Notes: generated by a model from the sequence alone, not told the origin. A stretch of DNA of 64,000 nt from Channallabes apus (GCA_030522415.1 CM060130.1:21784465-21848464); one strand, 5' to 3'. Numbered from the stretch's first letter, positions 24,890-38,340 are shown. Program-made: numbers and translations.

Positions 24890-25650
24890 GAATCATGACC
24901 AACTTACAGGACAATGGGAAAGTCCACGGAGCACCGAGAAAGAGGATCTTACATTTACACAATTCAGGAATGTCCCTCAGAGACGTTTCTAAACTACTGC
25001 AGATTCCAAGATCAGTTCAAACTATTGTACGGAAGTAGAAGTTAACGGGAGATGGAGGCATTCTGCCAAGGTTTGAAGAAGACCCACCCTCAGCTGAGAT
25101 GAACAATCGAGGAACCACCAAGGTGCAGGTTGCCATAAACTGCTTGGGGACCAGTGATGGGCTGCTGAGGAAGAAGTCCACACCCTCAAGCTCAACTAAA
25201 GTTAGCAACTGACCATGTGAACAACTTATAGGAACATTAAAACCAAAAGGGATGTTAGGAAGAGTAAAATTAAGACAGTCAAGCCCAAGAATACAGTACC
25301 AGCCTTTTAGCATGGTGGTGGTAGTATCATGCTTTGGATCGGTTTTATTGCCCCGTAAGTGGATAGAATAATGGAAAAAAAGGAAGATTACAAAATCCTT
25401 CATCAGAACCTCACAATTTCAGCTAGATGGTTAAAGTTTGAACAAAATAGTCTTCCAACAGATTAATGACCTCAAACACACATCAAAAGAATAAAGCAAG
25501 CCAAGTTCAAGCTTCTGGAGGGTCAGCACTATTTTAGATTGTACTTAATCAGGTTGGTGCCAGAAAACCAACAAATTTAACTCAGCACTACAAATTCTGC
25601 CAAGAGGTCCGGTCAAATATCCAACCAGAATTCTGCTTGCTCATAGCTAA
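24890..25650 (+). mobile_element. Decayed Tc1/mariner-type transposon
   Basis: Fragments in several plus-strand frames: RILHLHNSGMSLRDVSKLL-like helix-turn-helix sequence at the start, GLLRKKSTPSSST in the middle, and SMVVVVSCFGSVLLP later, corresponding to the GG-x-VMVWGC region of mariner-family transposases. Frameshifts and stops abound. Boundaries are approximate. Confidence 0.6.
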
Positions 25651-27667
25651 CAAAAGTGTCTCTACTAAAAGGTGGGCGTTCAAATGAAAATTTGTACTGC
25701 AGGTATCATTTTTTCAATAATTAAAATTAATGCTAAATTTATAAATCCAGTGTCTTATTTATTATTATTACTATTATTATTATTATTATTATGTAGCAGT
25801 TTAAACAATACATTATTTCCAAACAAATGTAATTTCATTGTTCTCTGCCAATCAATTTTCTTTAACATAATACAAAACTAAATAATCAAACGGGTATCTC
25901 TCGGAGGATCTTATCTGGAGGTCAACACTTCCTAAAAATAACGTGGAAAAGTGTAAAGGCATTGAAGTGTTCCGTATGCTTTCCACTGCGTTATGAAGAT
26001 CTGTCCAGAAAGGTTTGATCACTGGACACTCCACCGTCTCCAGCATTTGGTGTCCCCTCCCTCAATATGTGCCTTCTGTTTTGGTGTAATAAAGAATCTG
26101 ATAAGCCATTTCCCGCCATATGTGAGCGTTTGTACATTTCCATGGAAATTTACATACATCAAGCCATTCCTCATTTGATTATAATAAATAAATAAAAAAA
26201 AAATAAAAATGACCCTCTCTTTCCCCATTTTTCTTTAATATATTCTGTAGAGTGATTTTTTTTTTTAAGCTGAAGACCTTTATAAAATTCGGATGAGACA
26301 CCTTTATTTGATTCACCTTGATAAGTATCTTTAAATATCTTTACAATTGAGTCGTCAAAGAGTTTTTTTTTAAACTTTTGATGTTTTCAAAGTGATTGCG
26401 TAGCTGGAGATATCTTTAAAAAAAAAAATCATGTTTCTCAAGATAATATTCCTTCTTTAAACTTTCAAAGTCTTTCAAATCTCCCTTTTTCAAGAGAGTA
26501 GAATATCGTTATTCCATGACTTGAATCTATAATCCATTCTATCTGGTTTAAAATCCGGGTCATAAGCACACCATTAAATTATCTGTACTGTAATTTACAA
26601 CCCAATTCATACTCTTCTTTTACTGTATTCCAGAATTTTAGTTGGGCTTTAATCCATGGATTTTGCACCTCATCTATACATCTTCCCAAATTTTTATGTC
26701 CCAATACTGCTTGAATTGGGGGCTCGTTCATTATTGTAAGTTCCACCTAGCTTTATACGGCGCATTACATGTGTTAATTAAATATTTAGTCTGGGCCGCG
26801 TAAAATTTTTTCCTTCGCCAAATAAACCTGGAAATGATCTAATTCAGACCAGTGTTTTGTGGGAATTTCTACTGGGAAAGCTTGGAACAGATAGAGATAC
26901 TGTGGACGAATGTTCATCTTTATTCAGTCAATTCTACAGTATGACTGAGGCCAAGGAAAGAGACGGGGTTCCATCTATGAACAGCTTTGATTTTTTATTA
27001 ACAGTGGGTCAAGATTTGCCTCCGCTAGCGTTGAAATTTCTTGCATTAAATGTATTACCAAATATTTCAGTGAATTCTGTTGGAGTTGTATAATTCGATG
27101 TCAAAGTTTGCGTTTTTTGTATATTTAATTTATATCCTGCATATCTTAATTCAGGAAATTATTTAGTGGGTTTACTTAAATAAATCAAAATATCATTAGC
27201 ATATAAAGCCAACTTGTGATCTTCTCCGATCTTCTCCATTAATACTGATGCCTTGAGCGCAAAAAGCAGTGATGAAATTAGGCATCCCTGTCCTGATCCA
27301 CGTTCATGTACTGTGTCTGAAAAGATACCCATTTATTTTTATTCGGGCAGATGGTTTATCATATATCGTGTGGATGCTCCTAATAAAAATGTTGTGAACG
27401 GCAAATCTTTCAAGAGCCTTATATAGGAAAGACCAACTTTGGGAATCAGAAGCCTTCTCCGCATCTAAACTAATTAAAAGAGCTTCCAGTTCCTCTTGTT
27501 AAATATGACGTAATATCTGCAGAGATCGTCAAATATGATCATGAGTTTGTCTTTGAGAGATAAACCCAGTCTGATCGTTATGTATTAATTGTGGGAGAAT
27601 CTTTTCTAGTCTTCTGGCAAGGACGCTTGTATATAGTTTGTAATGGACGTTCGGGATCGAAATTGCT

Positions 27668-27907
27668 CTACATTAAAGATGTATTGAACGCCAGAAGACG
27701 ACTTGGTATTAACTCAGATCGAAAAGTCTTATACCACTCTGACGTAAAGCCATCAGGGCCAGGAGTCTTATTCGTCTTGAGTCTAAAGATATTTAGTTCT
27801 GTCTCCGTTATCGCAGCTATTAATGTTTGATTTTGTTCCTCGGTTATATGGGGGTCAAGAAATTGTCTAATCTGTTGCTCATCCTCTAGGCGTGGTTGTG
27901 TATACAA
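27668..27907 (-). pseudogene. L1 ORF2 reverse-transcriptase fragment
   Basis: Seventy-nine open codons with TETELNIFRLKTNKTPGPDG and FTSEWYKTFRSELIP, the N-terminal finger region of L1-clade RT. The frame breaks downstream, but RT words continue to about 27100, with a degraded catalytic YADD region. Confidence 0.85.
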
Positions 27908-28372
27908 TAAATTGTAATGTTTTTTAAAAAATGTTTATTTTATTTTGTTAATATTGTATGTTTTTTAGAGTTTAAATCCCTTATTTTACATATTGATTTA
28001 TATATTGCCGGGTAGATAATAGCGTGACTTGCTTCTGATCCGTATTAGTGGATGACTTCACCACTGTAATGGAGAATCCTCGTGAAACCATGTCCCTCGT
28101 GGCCCCCGTAGCATCCTGGTACAGCCGAGTGCCGTCATTATAAAATACACGCATCCTTGGCGGATACAGTGTCTGGAACTTTGTTTTTCTTTTAACACTT
28201 TCTTGGCTTCAGTGTAGAAGTGAGCATCGTTGCAGAACACTCCTTTTTTTTTTTCTGCCAGGCTCTCTGAAGCACCTCTTCCTTTGTCTGGTAACTGCCG
28301 AACTTGACTATAATTGACCGCGTCCTTTCTTGTGGATTATTGAGTTTCGGTGTCAATGCTCGGTGTGCTCGT

Positions 28373-28852
28373 TCAATCCCAAACTCTCCGTCCTGGGGAA
28401 AGTCTAGTGCACTTTAACAGGTTATCTAGAAAGCCAACCATGTCCGTACCTTCTTCATCTTCGGCTATTCCATAAATACTTAAATTGTACCTACGAGCAC
28501 GACCCTCCTGATCCATCAGTCTGGATTCCAGATTAGCTTGGCGATGTGCTAGTCGTTTGATTAGCATTGATGTAACTTGAAGCGCTGTCTCGGTTTCATT
28601 AATTCTTTCCTCTGACTCCTCCAGTCTGTCACTTGTTCTCTTCAACTCTTGTTTAATATCGGAAAGCTGTATATTATTGTCCCTTCTGAACCCTCCGAGT
28701 TCGTTGAGAATACATTGCAGACTAACTTCGGAGCGATCTTCGCCATGAGGGAATGATGTCGGAGAGCTGCTTCTGAAATTTTGTCTTGCTTCAGAGTCAT
28801 TTTCTGTTCCATTCACCGTTAACCTAGTTCTAGTAATAACCCCTTTCTCCAT
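28373..28852 (-). pseudogene. L1 ORF1-like protein remnant
   Basis: A 159-residue open frame has a coiled-coil middle (about residues 50-110, LKRTSDRLEESEERINETET) followed by the RRM-type start RARRYNLSIYGIAEDEEGTD and DMVGFLDNLLK, characteristic of fish L1 ORF1. The C-terminal half continues downstream in broken frames (IVKFGSYQTKEEVLQRAW-like, VFCNDAHFYTEAKKVLKE). Confidence 0.85.
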
Positions 28853-29579
28853 GGTTGTGTAAAAAGAACTTTGGATTATTTTACAAAAACATCAGGGAGC
28901 TCGAACATTAGGCGGTCATCGTCTTGGTGGCATTACCCGAAAAAACGTGTCTTATTTTCTACATGGATGCAAGTGCAAATAGTGCAATTGGTCATTTTGT
29001 TTCAGCTGTTTAATTTGTATTGTCACACATTTTGACACAACTATCTAGTTGCAGAAAAGTAAAACGCGACACTGGAGGCGTGACCGTTATTTCAGATCAG
29101 GAATCGTGAGGGAGAAGATAAGACACGATCACCTTGGGAATGAAACATCAGCACATGCCTCGCGCAAAGAAACGAAGACAAGATTGGAGGGGTTGATGAT
29201 GTGGTCTCATTCTATGCTGCGTGTTGGGTGTCTGATCCGGTACGAGTATTTTTGGCGGGGCTTAAAGGAAATCCTCTATTAATCTGCATTCAGCGTTTTC
29301 AAAACGGTTTGGTGGAGTGAGAGAGAGAGAGAGAGAGGGGGGGGGGAAATCATCCGTGTCATGTCGTTCAACCTGAGCGAGCACTTGGCGAAGATAATAA
29401 AAAAAATAAATACACACAGAGGTACCAGTAAGAAAATGTCTTATGTTAATATTGAGACACTCGTTGCCGTCCCTCATTTAATAAAAAAATATTTACCCAG
29501 AATTGAAATGGACACTTTGAGAACACTATCGGTGAAGCACGGTGGCGGCGGCATCATGTTAAGACTTGCCCTTGGTTTC

Positions 29580-29760
29580 CTCTGGTACACACACTTCCGT
29601 ACTTGCAAAGTGTGCTTCATTTTCATCAGTGAGAACACAATCGTTCCAGGCTCGGGGACCATGAATCAGACATGGACCTACTCGACCATAGCTCATAAAG
29701 TAGGAAGGCTCACAAGAGCATCGGCCTCAATGACTTTTTCCCCGAAAATCAATAATATTA
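29580..29760. repeat. Second copy of the element interrupted at 19.8-20.7 kb
   Basis: Contains GAGAACACAATCGTTCCAGG, GAATCAGACATGGA and GTAGGAAGGCTCACAAGAGC, collinear with the two halves flanking the Harbinger MITE. Uninterrupted here, which supports the nested-insertion reading. Confidence 0.42.
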
Positions 29761-29842
29761 AGCATAGCATGAAGGCTAACTTCCCTGTTCCCTTCTTCCC
29801 TTGTGTTTAATGATGGCTGACAAAGCAAGTAGATGGACACTA

Positions 29843-30400
29843 GGGTCGGGAATCACCAGTGACCACCTGATACGATATCACGATACTTTAAATAAATCGA
29901 ATCAGCACCGAGATATCATGATTTTTTGAATATCCCAATTCTGTACTACATTTTCCCTCCATTTTGTTAAATTTTAAAACTTAAAAAAAAAATTTAACTG
30001 AGTAATTAGACGTAGCCTGTTCCTTATAACATTAGTCTTCACAGTTTATTCAAATACAAGTGTTTAACATTTAACTGAGCAGCGCGTATCTCCTTCACCA
30101 GTCATAATTATTATTTCTAAACAAATTACTCACTCGTACCACACGCGATGGAAATGTGTAAACAGTTCAGAGTGCGCCACCTGTAGGATTATAAAGAAAC
30201 AGCAGCATTTTACCGCCGCAGATGCCTCCAAACTTCTAACACGTGTGATTGACTAATTAGCGCTCGCGGTGTTCTGAACCTGGTATAAGAGTGTAATGAG
30301 CAGGTTTGAGACTAATTCTCTTTGGAGTTTTCTCAGAGTTTGAAGAAAAAGGCAAATCTGAGAATTTTAACACGCGTGATTTTTAACAATGTGAGGCTAT
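29843..30400 (-). repeat. Dispersed repeat family A (hAT-like), reverse copy
   Basis: Begins TAGGGTCGGGAATCACCAGT and contains the shared words CGCCACCTGTAGGATTATAA, ATTTAACTGAGCAGC and AATTATTATTTCTAA. Related copies are at 13185-13482, 22700-23190, 32030-32460, 42198-42720 and 54690-55276. The terminus resembles fish hAT ends, but no target duplication was established. Confidence 0.6.
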
Positions 30401-31389
30401 AAAAATGTGTTTCTGTTGCACCACTCGGCTTCTGCACTTGCTTTGAACTACTTTTGTTAGAACACCAAAGAAAAAAAACTATACATTTATTAAAAGTTTA
30501 CTTTAAAAGTTAGTTTTATTTACTTTTATGACTTAAAATCCTTTAAGCGCATTATTACAGAAGTCCAAAGTAAACAAAACCATGCCTGCCCTGCCCAAAA
30601 AGTTCCCATAACGAGGAACTGCATCGTCTTATTTCACAATCTAGATCCAAAGTACCTTCAGTCCCTTTTTTTTCCCCCCCAAAGAGTACCAAATATTCTT
30701 AACAATGAATAGTGTAGTGGTAGGAGGAAGAGCTAACTGACCATTTAAATCAGTCCACTTACACCAAACCTTCTAGCACCCACACACACACGGTAAACAC
30801 CTCAAAATATAAACACTCCAACACACTTACACATCCTCCTCAAGGCTTTGACTCACCACTTGGCAAGGGAAAAAAACAAGACCCACACACACACAGATCC
30901 TCCACTGAAGAACATCTCGAGCCACCGTAAAGGATAAACAGTAATCAGCGCTTTGAGACTCAATTTACTTGGGCCTTGTTCAAATAAACGCCTTTGCCTG
31001 CTGTCTGTTCCCTCCCACTACTGTACTTCTCGACGGGATTTAAAGGGATCTGAGAAAAACAACTTCTATATGATCCAATCTCAACGTCTGATCACGTACA
31101 CATTCCCACAGTTGGTTTCAGATTTTAAAACCAACAGCATCATGTAATAATTTGTCGTTAGTTGCTCGAGTTATTCATCAGTTGCTACGGTAACATTCAA
31201 ATCAGCTTCCGTGCTTACGAAGATGTGGAGGATCTTGTAAGAAAAATACAAAATCATGATAAATCAGGAGCAAAGACTAGAAGAGTTATTCACTGTTCAA
31301 GGTTATAAATTGTCAAACTGGACGACATGTACCCGAATTCCTTTACCGGAAATACAAAGAGAGGAAAAACTACATACATTGCACAGTAC

Positions 31390-31469
31390 CTGTCGTGCAG
31401 CCCCAAGGCCATGGTGTCCCCTCGATGCACAGGGTAGTCCATTCCCGCGCACTCAGCCACAGCGCACCT
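31390..31469 (-). CDS. klhl13: Candidate alternative first coding exon of klhl13 (distal isoform)
   Basis: This 80-bp minus-strand block has a strong acceptor (pyrimidine-rich, ending TATGTTGCAG) and a donor (CGACAG|GTACTG). ATG at 31442 opens 17 codons plus two bases, MDYPVHRGDTMALGLHD, leaving AG. With the A of exon 2 this makes Arg and continues as [11 protein letters not shown] in the correct frame, exactly as the 21.3-kb exon does. The first 27 bases would be 5'UTR. It sits alone in about 10 kb of repeat-rich intron with no other coding signal. I infer an alternative N-terminus driven from the distal promoter. I do not recall the peptide from a database, so support is splice sites plus phase only. 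Confidence 0.62.
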
Positions 31470-32029
31470 CTGCAACATAAACAAATGAAAAAAGTTTTAA
31501 AAAACAATAATAAATCACATACTGTACTAGTGCGATGTTGTTCAGACTGCCACTCCTAATGCGATTCTTGGCAGATCCTGATCGGGATCAGATTGCCTTC
31601 ACGTAGTCTGAACGGTTTATATCGTGGGGGAAAAACAAACACAATGAAACTGACTGGATCAGCAAGTCCGATCTGAAGCACATCAACAACTGGTTTGGAA
31701 TCGTATTTGTAATGACGCGTCCCAGTCTGAACGCTCGAATCGGATTTAACGCTGTCCGCTACGTCACTCGCAATCCGACGCGGAAGCTCGAGTCCACATC
31801 ATGACATCATCTCATAGTATGGGAAGTGGATTCATGGTTGACAAACGAGCGCGGAAACGATGGACAAAATTAAAGATTCTTTTTTTTTTTACTATTTATA
31901 ATGGAGATGAATCGGTCATGACGAGCACTGGCTGGGTTTTCAGCTTGACTAGTCATGACTGGTGGGAGAGATCAGACTCGGATATAAACGATTCGGTACC
32001 GAGTGCAGAAGCTTCCCGAGTGGCGCGAC

Positions 32030-32460
32030 AGAAACGCATTTCCTGTACTGCGTAAATGTAAAACATCGCCGTTTCTTTATAATCCAACAGGTGGTGCTCT
32101 CTGAACTATTCACACATTTTCATACCGTGAGGTAGGGGTGAATTATTTGCCAAGTTTGCTTAGAAATAATAATTACGGCAGATAACAGAGACACTTGCTG
32201 CTCAGTTAAATGTTAAACTCTTGTATTTGAAGTTGGTTTGTAGCGATTAAACGATACGCTTGGGTTTTGAGTAAGAAAACTAATGTTATAAGGAATGAGC
32301 TACATTTAATTACTCATTATAGTCTTTAAAAAGGTTACAAAATCAGAGGAAGATGGAATATTGAATCGGGATATTTAGCAAATCATGATGCTTGTAGAAT
32401 CGCAATTTTAATCGGATGGACACCAAGGTATCGTGATAATATTCCAAGAAGATTCCAAGA
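32030..32460 (+). repeat. Dispersed repeat family A (hAT-like)
   Basis: Closest relative of the copy at 22.7 kb: AATCCAACAGGTGGTGCTCT, TAGAAATAATAATTACGGCA and CTCTTGTATTTGAAGTTG in the same order. The 31.9-32.0 kb flank (GAAGCTTCCCGAGTGGCG) also resembles 22.63 kb, so the repeated unit may be longer. Confidence 0.6.
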
Positions 32461-33917
32461 GATAGAAAAAAATAATTACAAACTGTTTAGAAAGTTAAGT
32501 TGCTGTGGTTTAAACTTGGTAATGAAACAGTAAAACATGGGACCTTTAAACTGAGGAACTTACAGCCACATTTATTACAGCATGGTCCAAGTGTTGCCTC
32601 AGATCTATTAAACTCAGAACCTCACAAACACTTTGTACTTTATATAGTATACATGTATACAGTCTAAATAATAGTCAGAGTTGCGTTAACGATCCTGACT
32701 TCATCATTCCTTCTCCATGATCTCGTTCCCCTTTCGGTCTCCGCTTACGCTGGAACCCTGGACAGCATATGGCACATCTATTAATACTGTGCTGCTCATA
32801 TTTTGGGGCGTTGTCTGCCATCTGGGAGTCCAAACATCCTGCTGGGTTACACGAGCAGGGTCCACCAGTGAGGGAGGGAGAGAGACAGGGTTTGGGAAGG
32901 AAAGCGTCCAACAACTCTGCAGTAATTAAGTCTAGTAGAAAGAGAGAAGCTCTAAACTTTAAAGCATTACATCACCGTCAACCAATGCCAAGTGACCTGA
33001 TTGAAATTTGGCCTCAGGTAAACTTTCTCAAAGTTTTTTTTTCCTTTTCTCCCAGTTGTAAATTGTATTTATAACAAATTTATTGGTGGTTTTCCCTCAC
33101 AGGGACGGTGTGAAGGTGTGAAAAAAACTCAAAAGCACCAGATAAGGACACGGCCATAATGTCTAACTTGAATAACAAATGAATAACTCCGGAGTTAATA
33201 AGATACACTGGGTTTACAACCTGTCGGATACTTTCTTATTCAAAAATATTGAATTCTATAAAGGATTAAAACATATCCATTATTAAACATATACACCATT
33301 AAAACAAACGGAGGTCATGTCTTGAATAGCGCGCCTGAAGTTACCCATTAGGTTCTGTTGACTTATTTATTTTTTTGGCCCCTGACCCTTTTATGCGCCT
33401 GGTGATAATCTGTAATTTAGCAGTGTTTATGGACCGTTATAACCGGCTGCTTTATTTATAATCCGTGTCTCTGGTCAGAGGAAGGAAACCAGCCGCGTCC
33501 CAGGATCGAATAGCGAGCGGTTAGTTAGAATGTCCCGGTGAGGTAATCCGCGTTTATGGCCGTTTTTAAACTCGACGCCCCGTCCAGGTCGGGTCTCCAG
33601 ACAGCAGCCTGGGGGAGAGATCGAGTTAAGGGGTAACGTTTCAGGCTCACATGCAGGAGCGTGCTCGTACTCACGGCGCAAGTCAAGTCCCAAACCCGTT
33701 ACCGGGGGGGGTGGGGATCAAAACTGGACTCCAATCTGTCAAGTTCCAGTTCCTCAATCAGCAAAGTCAAGGCAGGGTTGAATCCCTTTAGCAAATATGT
33801 GGAGTTTTCTCATTTACTCGCCCTCATTTATAAAATGTTATTTTACTCCGAGTGTGTAATATCACTCCAATAAAGAGAGCAGAGATTTTCATCTTTTGGA
33901 TACTAAGACACAGATAT

Positions 33918-33948
<31 letters not shown>

Positions 33949-34139
33949 TTCGTGTTTAGAACTTGCAATCTTCTGATGATTGGATTCCACTTGACGACAT
34001 CCTGTTTCGAAAAGCTCAAAATATTACAGCTGGGAACATACGTGTCCCCAAAATGGCTATTGTTCAATTGTCTTGCTTCAAACAATAATTGTTTAAAATG
34101 CAAATTATTCATAATTTCCTTATTGATACTAGAAGCTTA

Positions 34140-34560
34140 CACCAATGTTAGTATCATATGACCTGTGAAACTGTTGCTTAAATTGTGTTTTGGTAAAGGC
34201 TTAAAAAGCAAAAAAAAATAAAAAATAATAAATCTGTAGTGTCCGTAACCATGACAAAATTCCTATCGCAACATCTTAATTTTGCATTTTAGAATAATAC
34301 ACTTTTTCTGGTTTATGTCTTTTCATGCAACATCTAAATTGGCCAAGTTTCATCTGAAGGACCGTTAACACCATTGAAAGATTTGAATAAAAAAAGAAAA
34401 TAAATAAATAAAATAAAAACTTATGGACACTACAGACTTAAAAGGGCATAAAGCTGTATTTAGCAAATGTTTTTCTTTTTATCTGATAAAAATATAAATG
34501 TGTATTCATACTTAAAAAAATAAGCATGGATTGTGATAAGAAGTATTAAGTAAATTTGTG
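34140..34560 (+). repeat. Dispersed repeat family B
   Basis: Contains GTGTCCGTAACCATGACAAA, TTTTAGAATAATACACTTTT and ATAAGCATGGATTGTGATAA. Collinear copies lie at 44815-45300 and, in part, 24540-24770 and 36330-36480. No termini, no coding sequence and no family name recognised. Confidence 0.6.
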
Positions 34561-37500
34561 TTATTCGATATCACAATACCGATGAAAATTTGTACAGAAA
34601 TTTGCGATTCTATAAAAGTATCGATGTCCTGATTCGATATTACATTTGTGAAAAAATTATTTGGGGAGATGCAAGTTGAGTAATAGAACACATCGAGGTG
34701 TTTTTTTTGGAATTTTTTGCCAGTTTGTTTGTGCATGGATAACGTACAAACTACTGAACGAATTTTAACGCGGTTTTCCCAGTTGTGTTTGGCCGAGTTT
34801 GAGGTAACATTTAGGCTTTGCTTCATTGCAATCGGCCCCAATTTAAAATTTAAATGGAAAATGCCATTATATCATATTAAAGAAAAACTTATGTTGGAAA
34901 AAAAATTATTTGTTCAACCCAAAAATCAACAGATGGCGCTGTACATTACAAAATAACTTGTGCGCGCAATTAAATTCGTGGGTCACCTATAAATTTACCC
35001 CAGCGGTCATCGATTTAGGAGAAGTTCCATCATTGACGAGGACATGATATGATGTACATACAGAAGTGTGGTCAGGTGATCAGATCACTACCTTAAGACA
35101 AAACCATTTTAATAACCTTAAAAAAGAAAATGAGAATAACCACTCATTGTATTGTTTTACCAAACCCATGGCAGCCTAGACATACTAATGAGGATGAATA
35201 CCAAATGGTGGACTAACTCGGTTCCCAGCTGGCTCAAATACACACACACACGCGATCTCAGTCCTGGGACGTTCTCCATCTCTCTGTCCACCTGTCGTCT
35301 AACGGAGACAAGAAGCCCTCCACAATCTGCTGAAGCCTAGCGTCTCCACTTCACACAATGCGACAAAGCCCCTAAAGTCCCTACAATCAACTTTAACATT
35401 TCTCTTGGAAATGAGGCGAACGTTTGAAAACCCAAACTTGGCTGAGTGCTCAGACATTGTGTAGGTTGTAGACGGGATATCTGATCCTGAGACGAGGAAC
35501 TTATATTATATGGTCTCATACTATAGGGAAGAACTTTATCCTGCAATTGCGTTACTTGAACGGAAATTATTTAAAGTTCTACTGGCACTGCACAAAAAAA
35601 AAAAAAAAAAAAAAAAACACACCAAAACCTTAAATGCTTAAAATAGACATGGGCAACCCTAACCCTAGCTCATTACAATACATTAGCATTGTATTGTACA
35701 TTACACATCTCTGCCCAGTACGTAAATCAATTAAGAACGTTAACCACCACTGGGATGGTGACATTAGCACCTTAACCACACTGGCAAAAGCTTAACCAAC
35801 ATGTTGGCTAGTTAAGAGCTTATTGTTTTATATATTTATATTGGTGTCAAATACCGGATAGACTAGCTGGACTGTGAGCATGTAAACATGAACGGTCTGA
35901 GTACACACCCTCATAGTTTAGATACTTGCCTTTTCCAAACAGAAGTAAAAGACGTATCGCTCTTTAGAAGTTTGCATACCCTTCGTTTGTCACATGCTTT
36001 GTTTACATCGTCATTGCAGGTTGAACAAAGGAAGAAAGGATGATCCTGAACAGGTGACAAACTAGATCACTTTTTGTTTTGGAGTTTGGGCTCGGACAAA
36101 GACTTGTCTAACTTGCCCTGAGTGGGTTTATTAGTGAGTAAAAGGGAAGGGAAAAAATAAATAAATAAAATAAAAATAAAAAATAAAAAAAAAACATTAT
36201 TGGTCCTGACTAATTTTTAATTATATAAAAAAAAGGAAGCTACTTCAAGTTTATGCAATATGAAAGTGACCAATCCTGCTTCCCTAAAAAATTCCAAGTT
36301 GCTAACTTCAGTGTTTTACTGGTCTTATTTTTTTATTATAATTTTTTTTGTAAAAGCTTAAAAATAAAATGTTATATGATCAAATCTAAAAAAATTAACT
36401 TTTTTTTTTCACCATAGGTGAGAACTTTTTAGCATAAACACCGTGTTTTGGCTGAATAGTACTGGTGGTAAAGCTATTAACAGCACTATTGTATTAGAGG
36501 TAATGTAAACGTCTAATCCATTGCACTTTATGTTGAATTTTCAAGTAAAGGATCTCTTTGGTACCCCAGGTCAAGAAAGTGTCCTGATACCAAACTTTAG
36601 CTGCTTCCATCAAACCAAAAAAGTTCTGTGGATAATTATTTTGTAAAACTAAACAGTGGTTGCTTAAGGAATAAACTCTTGTGACTGATTACATAATTTT
36701 TTTAAAATAAAAGATATATTTTAATATTTATATTCTTGTATGCTAAATCATATTTTTAGAGATTTTATTCATAATTTTAGACAAAAATTTTACTATTATT
36801 TACTATACATTATATTAAACGTAATGAACAGTAGAATTTTAAACCCATTGCACTTCATATTTCTGATGTTCAATTTTCAAGTAAAGGACTTCTTTGGAAC
36901 GAAAAACCAAGAAAGTTTCCCCGACACCAAACTTCACCTGCTTACGTCAAACCGAAAAAGTTCTGTGGAGAATTTTTGGAACTCCTTAACGTTGTGTGTA
37001 CACAAGACTATTTGCCTGGGCTATAACCCAAGGCTGAGGTACAAGCCCGGACTTAAGAAAAAGTGTTTATGTGTGTGAGTCATATGATCGACACCGCTGC
37101 TGTCACATTCAATATAATAAGTCGATACCGAGATGTCACCCAACGATCTGACCGAGAATGTATCGTGTTGACTCATTGTCAGCGGGATGTTGGCAGAGAC
37201 ATCACAAAAACGACATTAAATAAGCAGCTCAAGTATACGTACACACACACTGGGTTTGTCAATATTAATTAATGGATGAGTGTGTGAATTGTGTGTCGGT
37301 GCAAATCAACAGTACAGTTGGTGCTCTAAGATGAAACACTTCAGGCGTCCAAATAAACGAAGAAAAACTATGACTTTAACTCAGTGGTTCTCAAACTTTT
37401 TCTGTCATTCCCCACTTAAGGGGGTGAGCGAATTTTCAAGCCCCACTTGTCAACAAAATAATAATGAAATCGGCCAAGTTTACTGTTTAATGAAATATCA

Positions 37501-37733
37501 ATTCCTAAACCAATACGATCAAACACCACCAAGTTAAAAAAAAGATAAAATACACGTGCAATTGTTATAAAAGGCTTACGTTGTCACTTATCTTTGCATA
37601 ACTGACCCCATGTTTATTAGCTGCTCAGCAATCGTTTGTAGTTTTTTTTGCACTGGCCAATTCTGTATGCAACTTTGAATGAAGCCATTTGTGCTTTGCT
37701 GTCCACTGATTCAGATGTTACTGTACCATGCGA

Positions 37734-37949
37734 TTATCCTGCCAGCTTTCTTTCAAAGACGTCCAGTGGTTTATTAACGTGACTGGAGTGTGTTGTCTCG
37801 AAGTGTCTTCCTAATTTGTTGGGTCTCATGCGGTCTGCTGCCAGCAGTTTAAGACACAAAACACACACGGGTCTCTCTTCTGCCCCCACCATCACCACCA
37901 TGAATCCAAGCTCAAGATAGGCTTCATTAGGGGTGGGTGATATAACCAA
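37734..37949 (-). pseudogene. ZBED5-like BED-finger fragment (copy 1)
   Basis: Same as the fragment at 57507-57722: ELGFMVVMVGAEERPVCVLC onward, with the same stop after RKLAG. Not a host gene. Confidence 0.72.
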
Positions 37950-38133
37950 AATCTTCTATCACGGTAGAAGCGATTTTCTAACTCAATAACGATATATATC
38001 ACAATATAGCAATTTGTATCTGAAAATGCATAAGTAAAAATGAAAACACAAAGAAATTGTTTTACATAATTTCATTTTTTTATGTAATTTTATTTAAACT
38101 TTGAATTGCTGAGGTTTGCCGCATTTTTTTTTT

Positions 38134-38340
38134 TTACTTTGGCCATATTCGTTTGGATGCTTGGATTTCAGATGATAGAAAAGGTTTGATGTGTTTCCAC
38201 CACTTGTTAAAACTGCAAATAACGTTCATCTCATTCGTATCACTTTTCTTATACCCAAACCAATTCCACAACACAGACGATGCACTTTTTTTCTTTACAA
38301 TCTCCTCCTTGTTGATTTTGTCACATGTAAGCAAACTCAC
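38134..38340 (-). pseudogene. BED-finger fragment of a ZBED1-like transposase (copy 1)
   Basis: Same sequence as the fragment at 57116-57322, in the inverted first hAT copy, with the same frameshift after VIC. Shared lesions mean the source element was already broken before both insertions. Confidence 0.74.

Larger units (their letters stand above)
25755..28930 (-). mobile_element. L1-clade non-LTR retrotransposon, endonuclease domain deleted
   Basis: Read on the minus strand: ORF1 starts at ATG 28852 and continues to about 28060. It then runs into ORF2 reverse transcriptase (about 27900-26850, words TNKTPGPDGFTSEWYK, QTGFIS, EKASDSQSWSFLYK), an ORF2 C-terminal part (26050-25860, CPVIKPFWTDLHNAVESI, FLGSVDLQIRSSERY) and a terminal (TAA)n tail at about 25755-25795. 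The endonuclease domain is missing and the RT has stops, so the copy is dead. It is about 3.2 kb, against 5-6 kb for complete elements. Confidence 0.88.
31470..37373. other. klhl13 distal intron, left part
   Basis: Family A and B repeats, poly(A) (about 35589-35616) and an (AAAT)n-type tract (36150-36195). A unique block at 33300-33600 includes CCTGACCCTTTTATGCGCCT and GCTGCTTTATTTATAATCCG and has the look of a conserved non-coding element. No coding exon. Confidence 0.4.

Noticed and set aside
35650..35670. Telomere-like AACCCTAACCCTAG
   Set aside because: Only two repeat units, too short to be an interstitial telomeric array.
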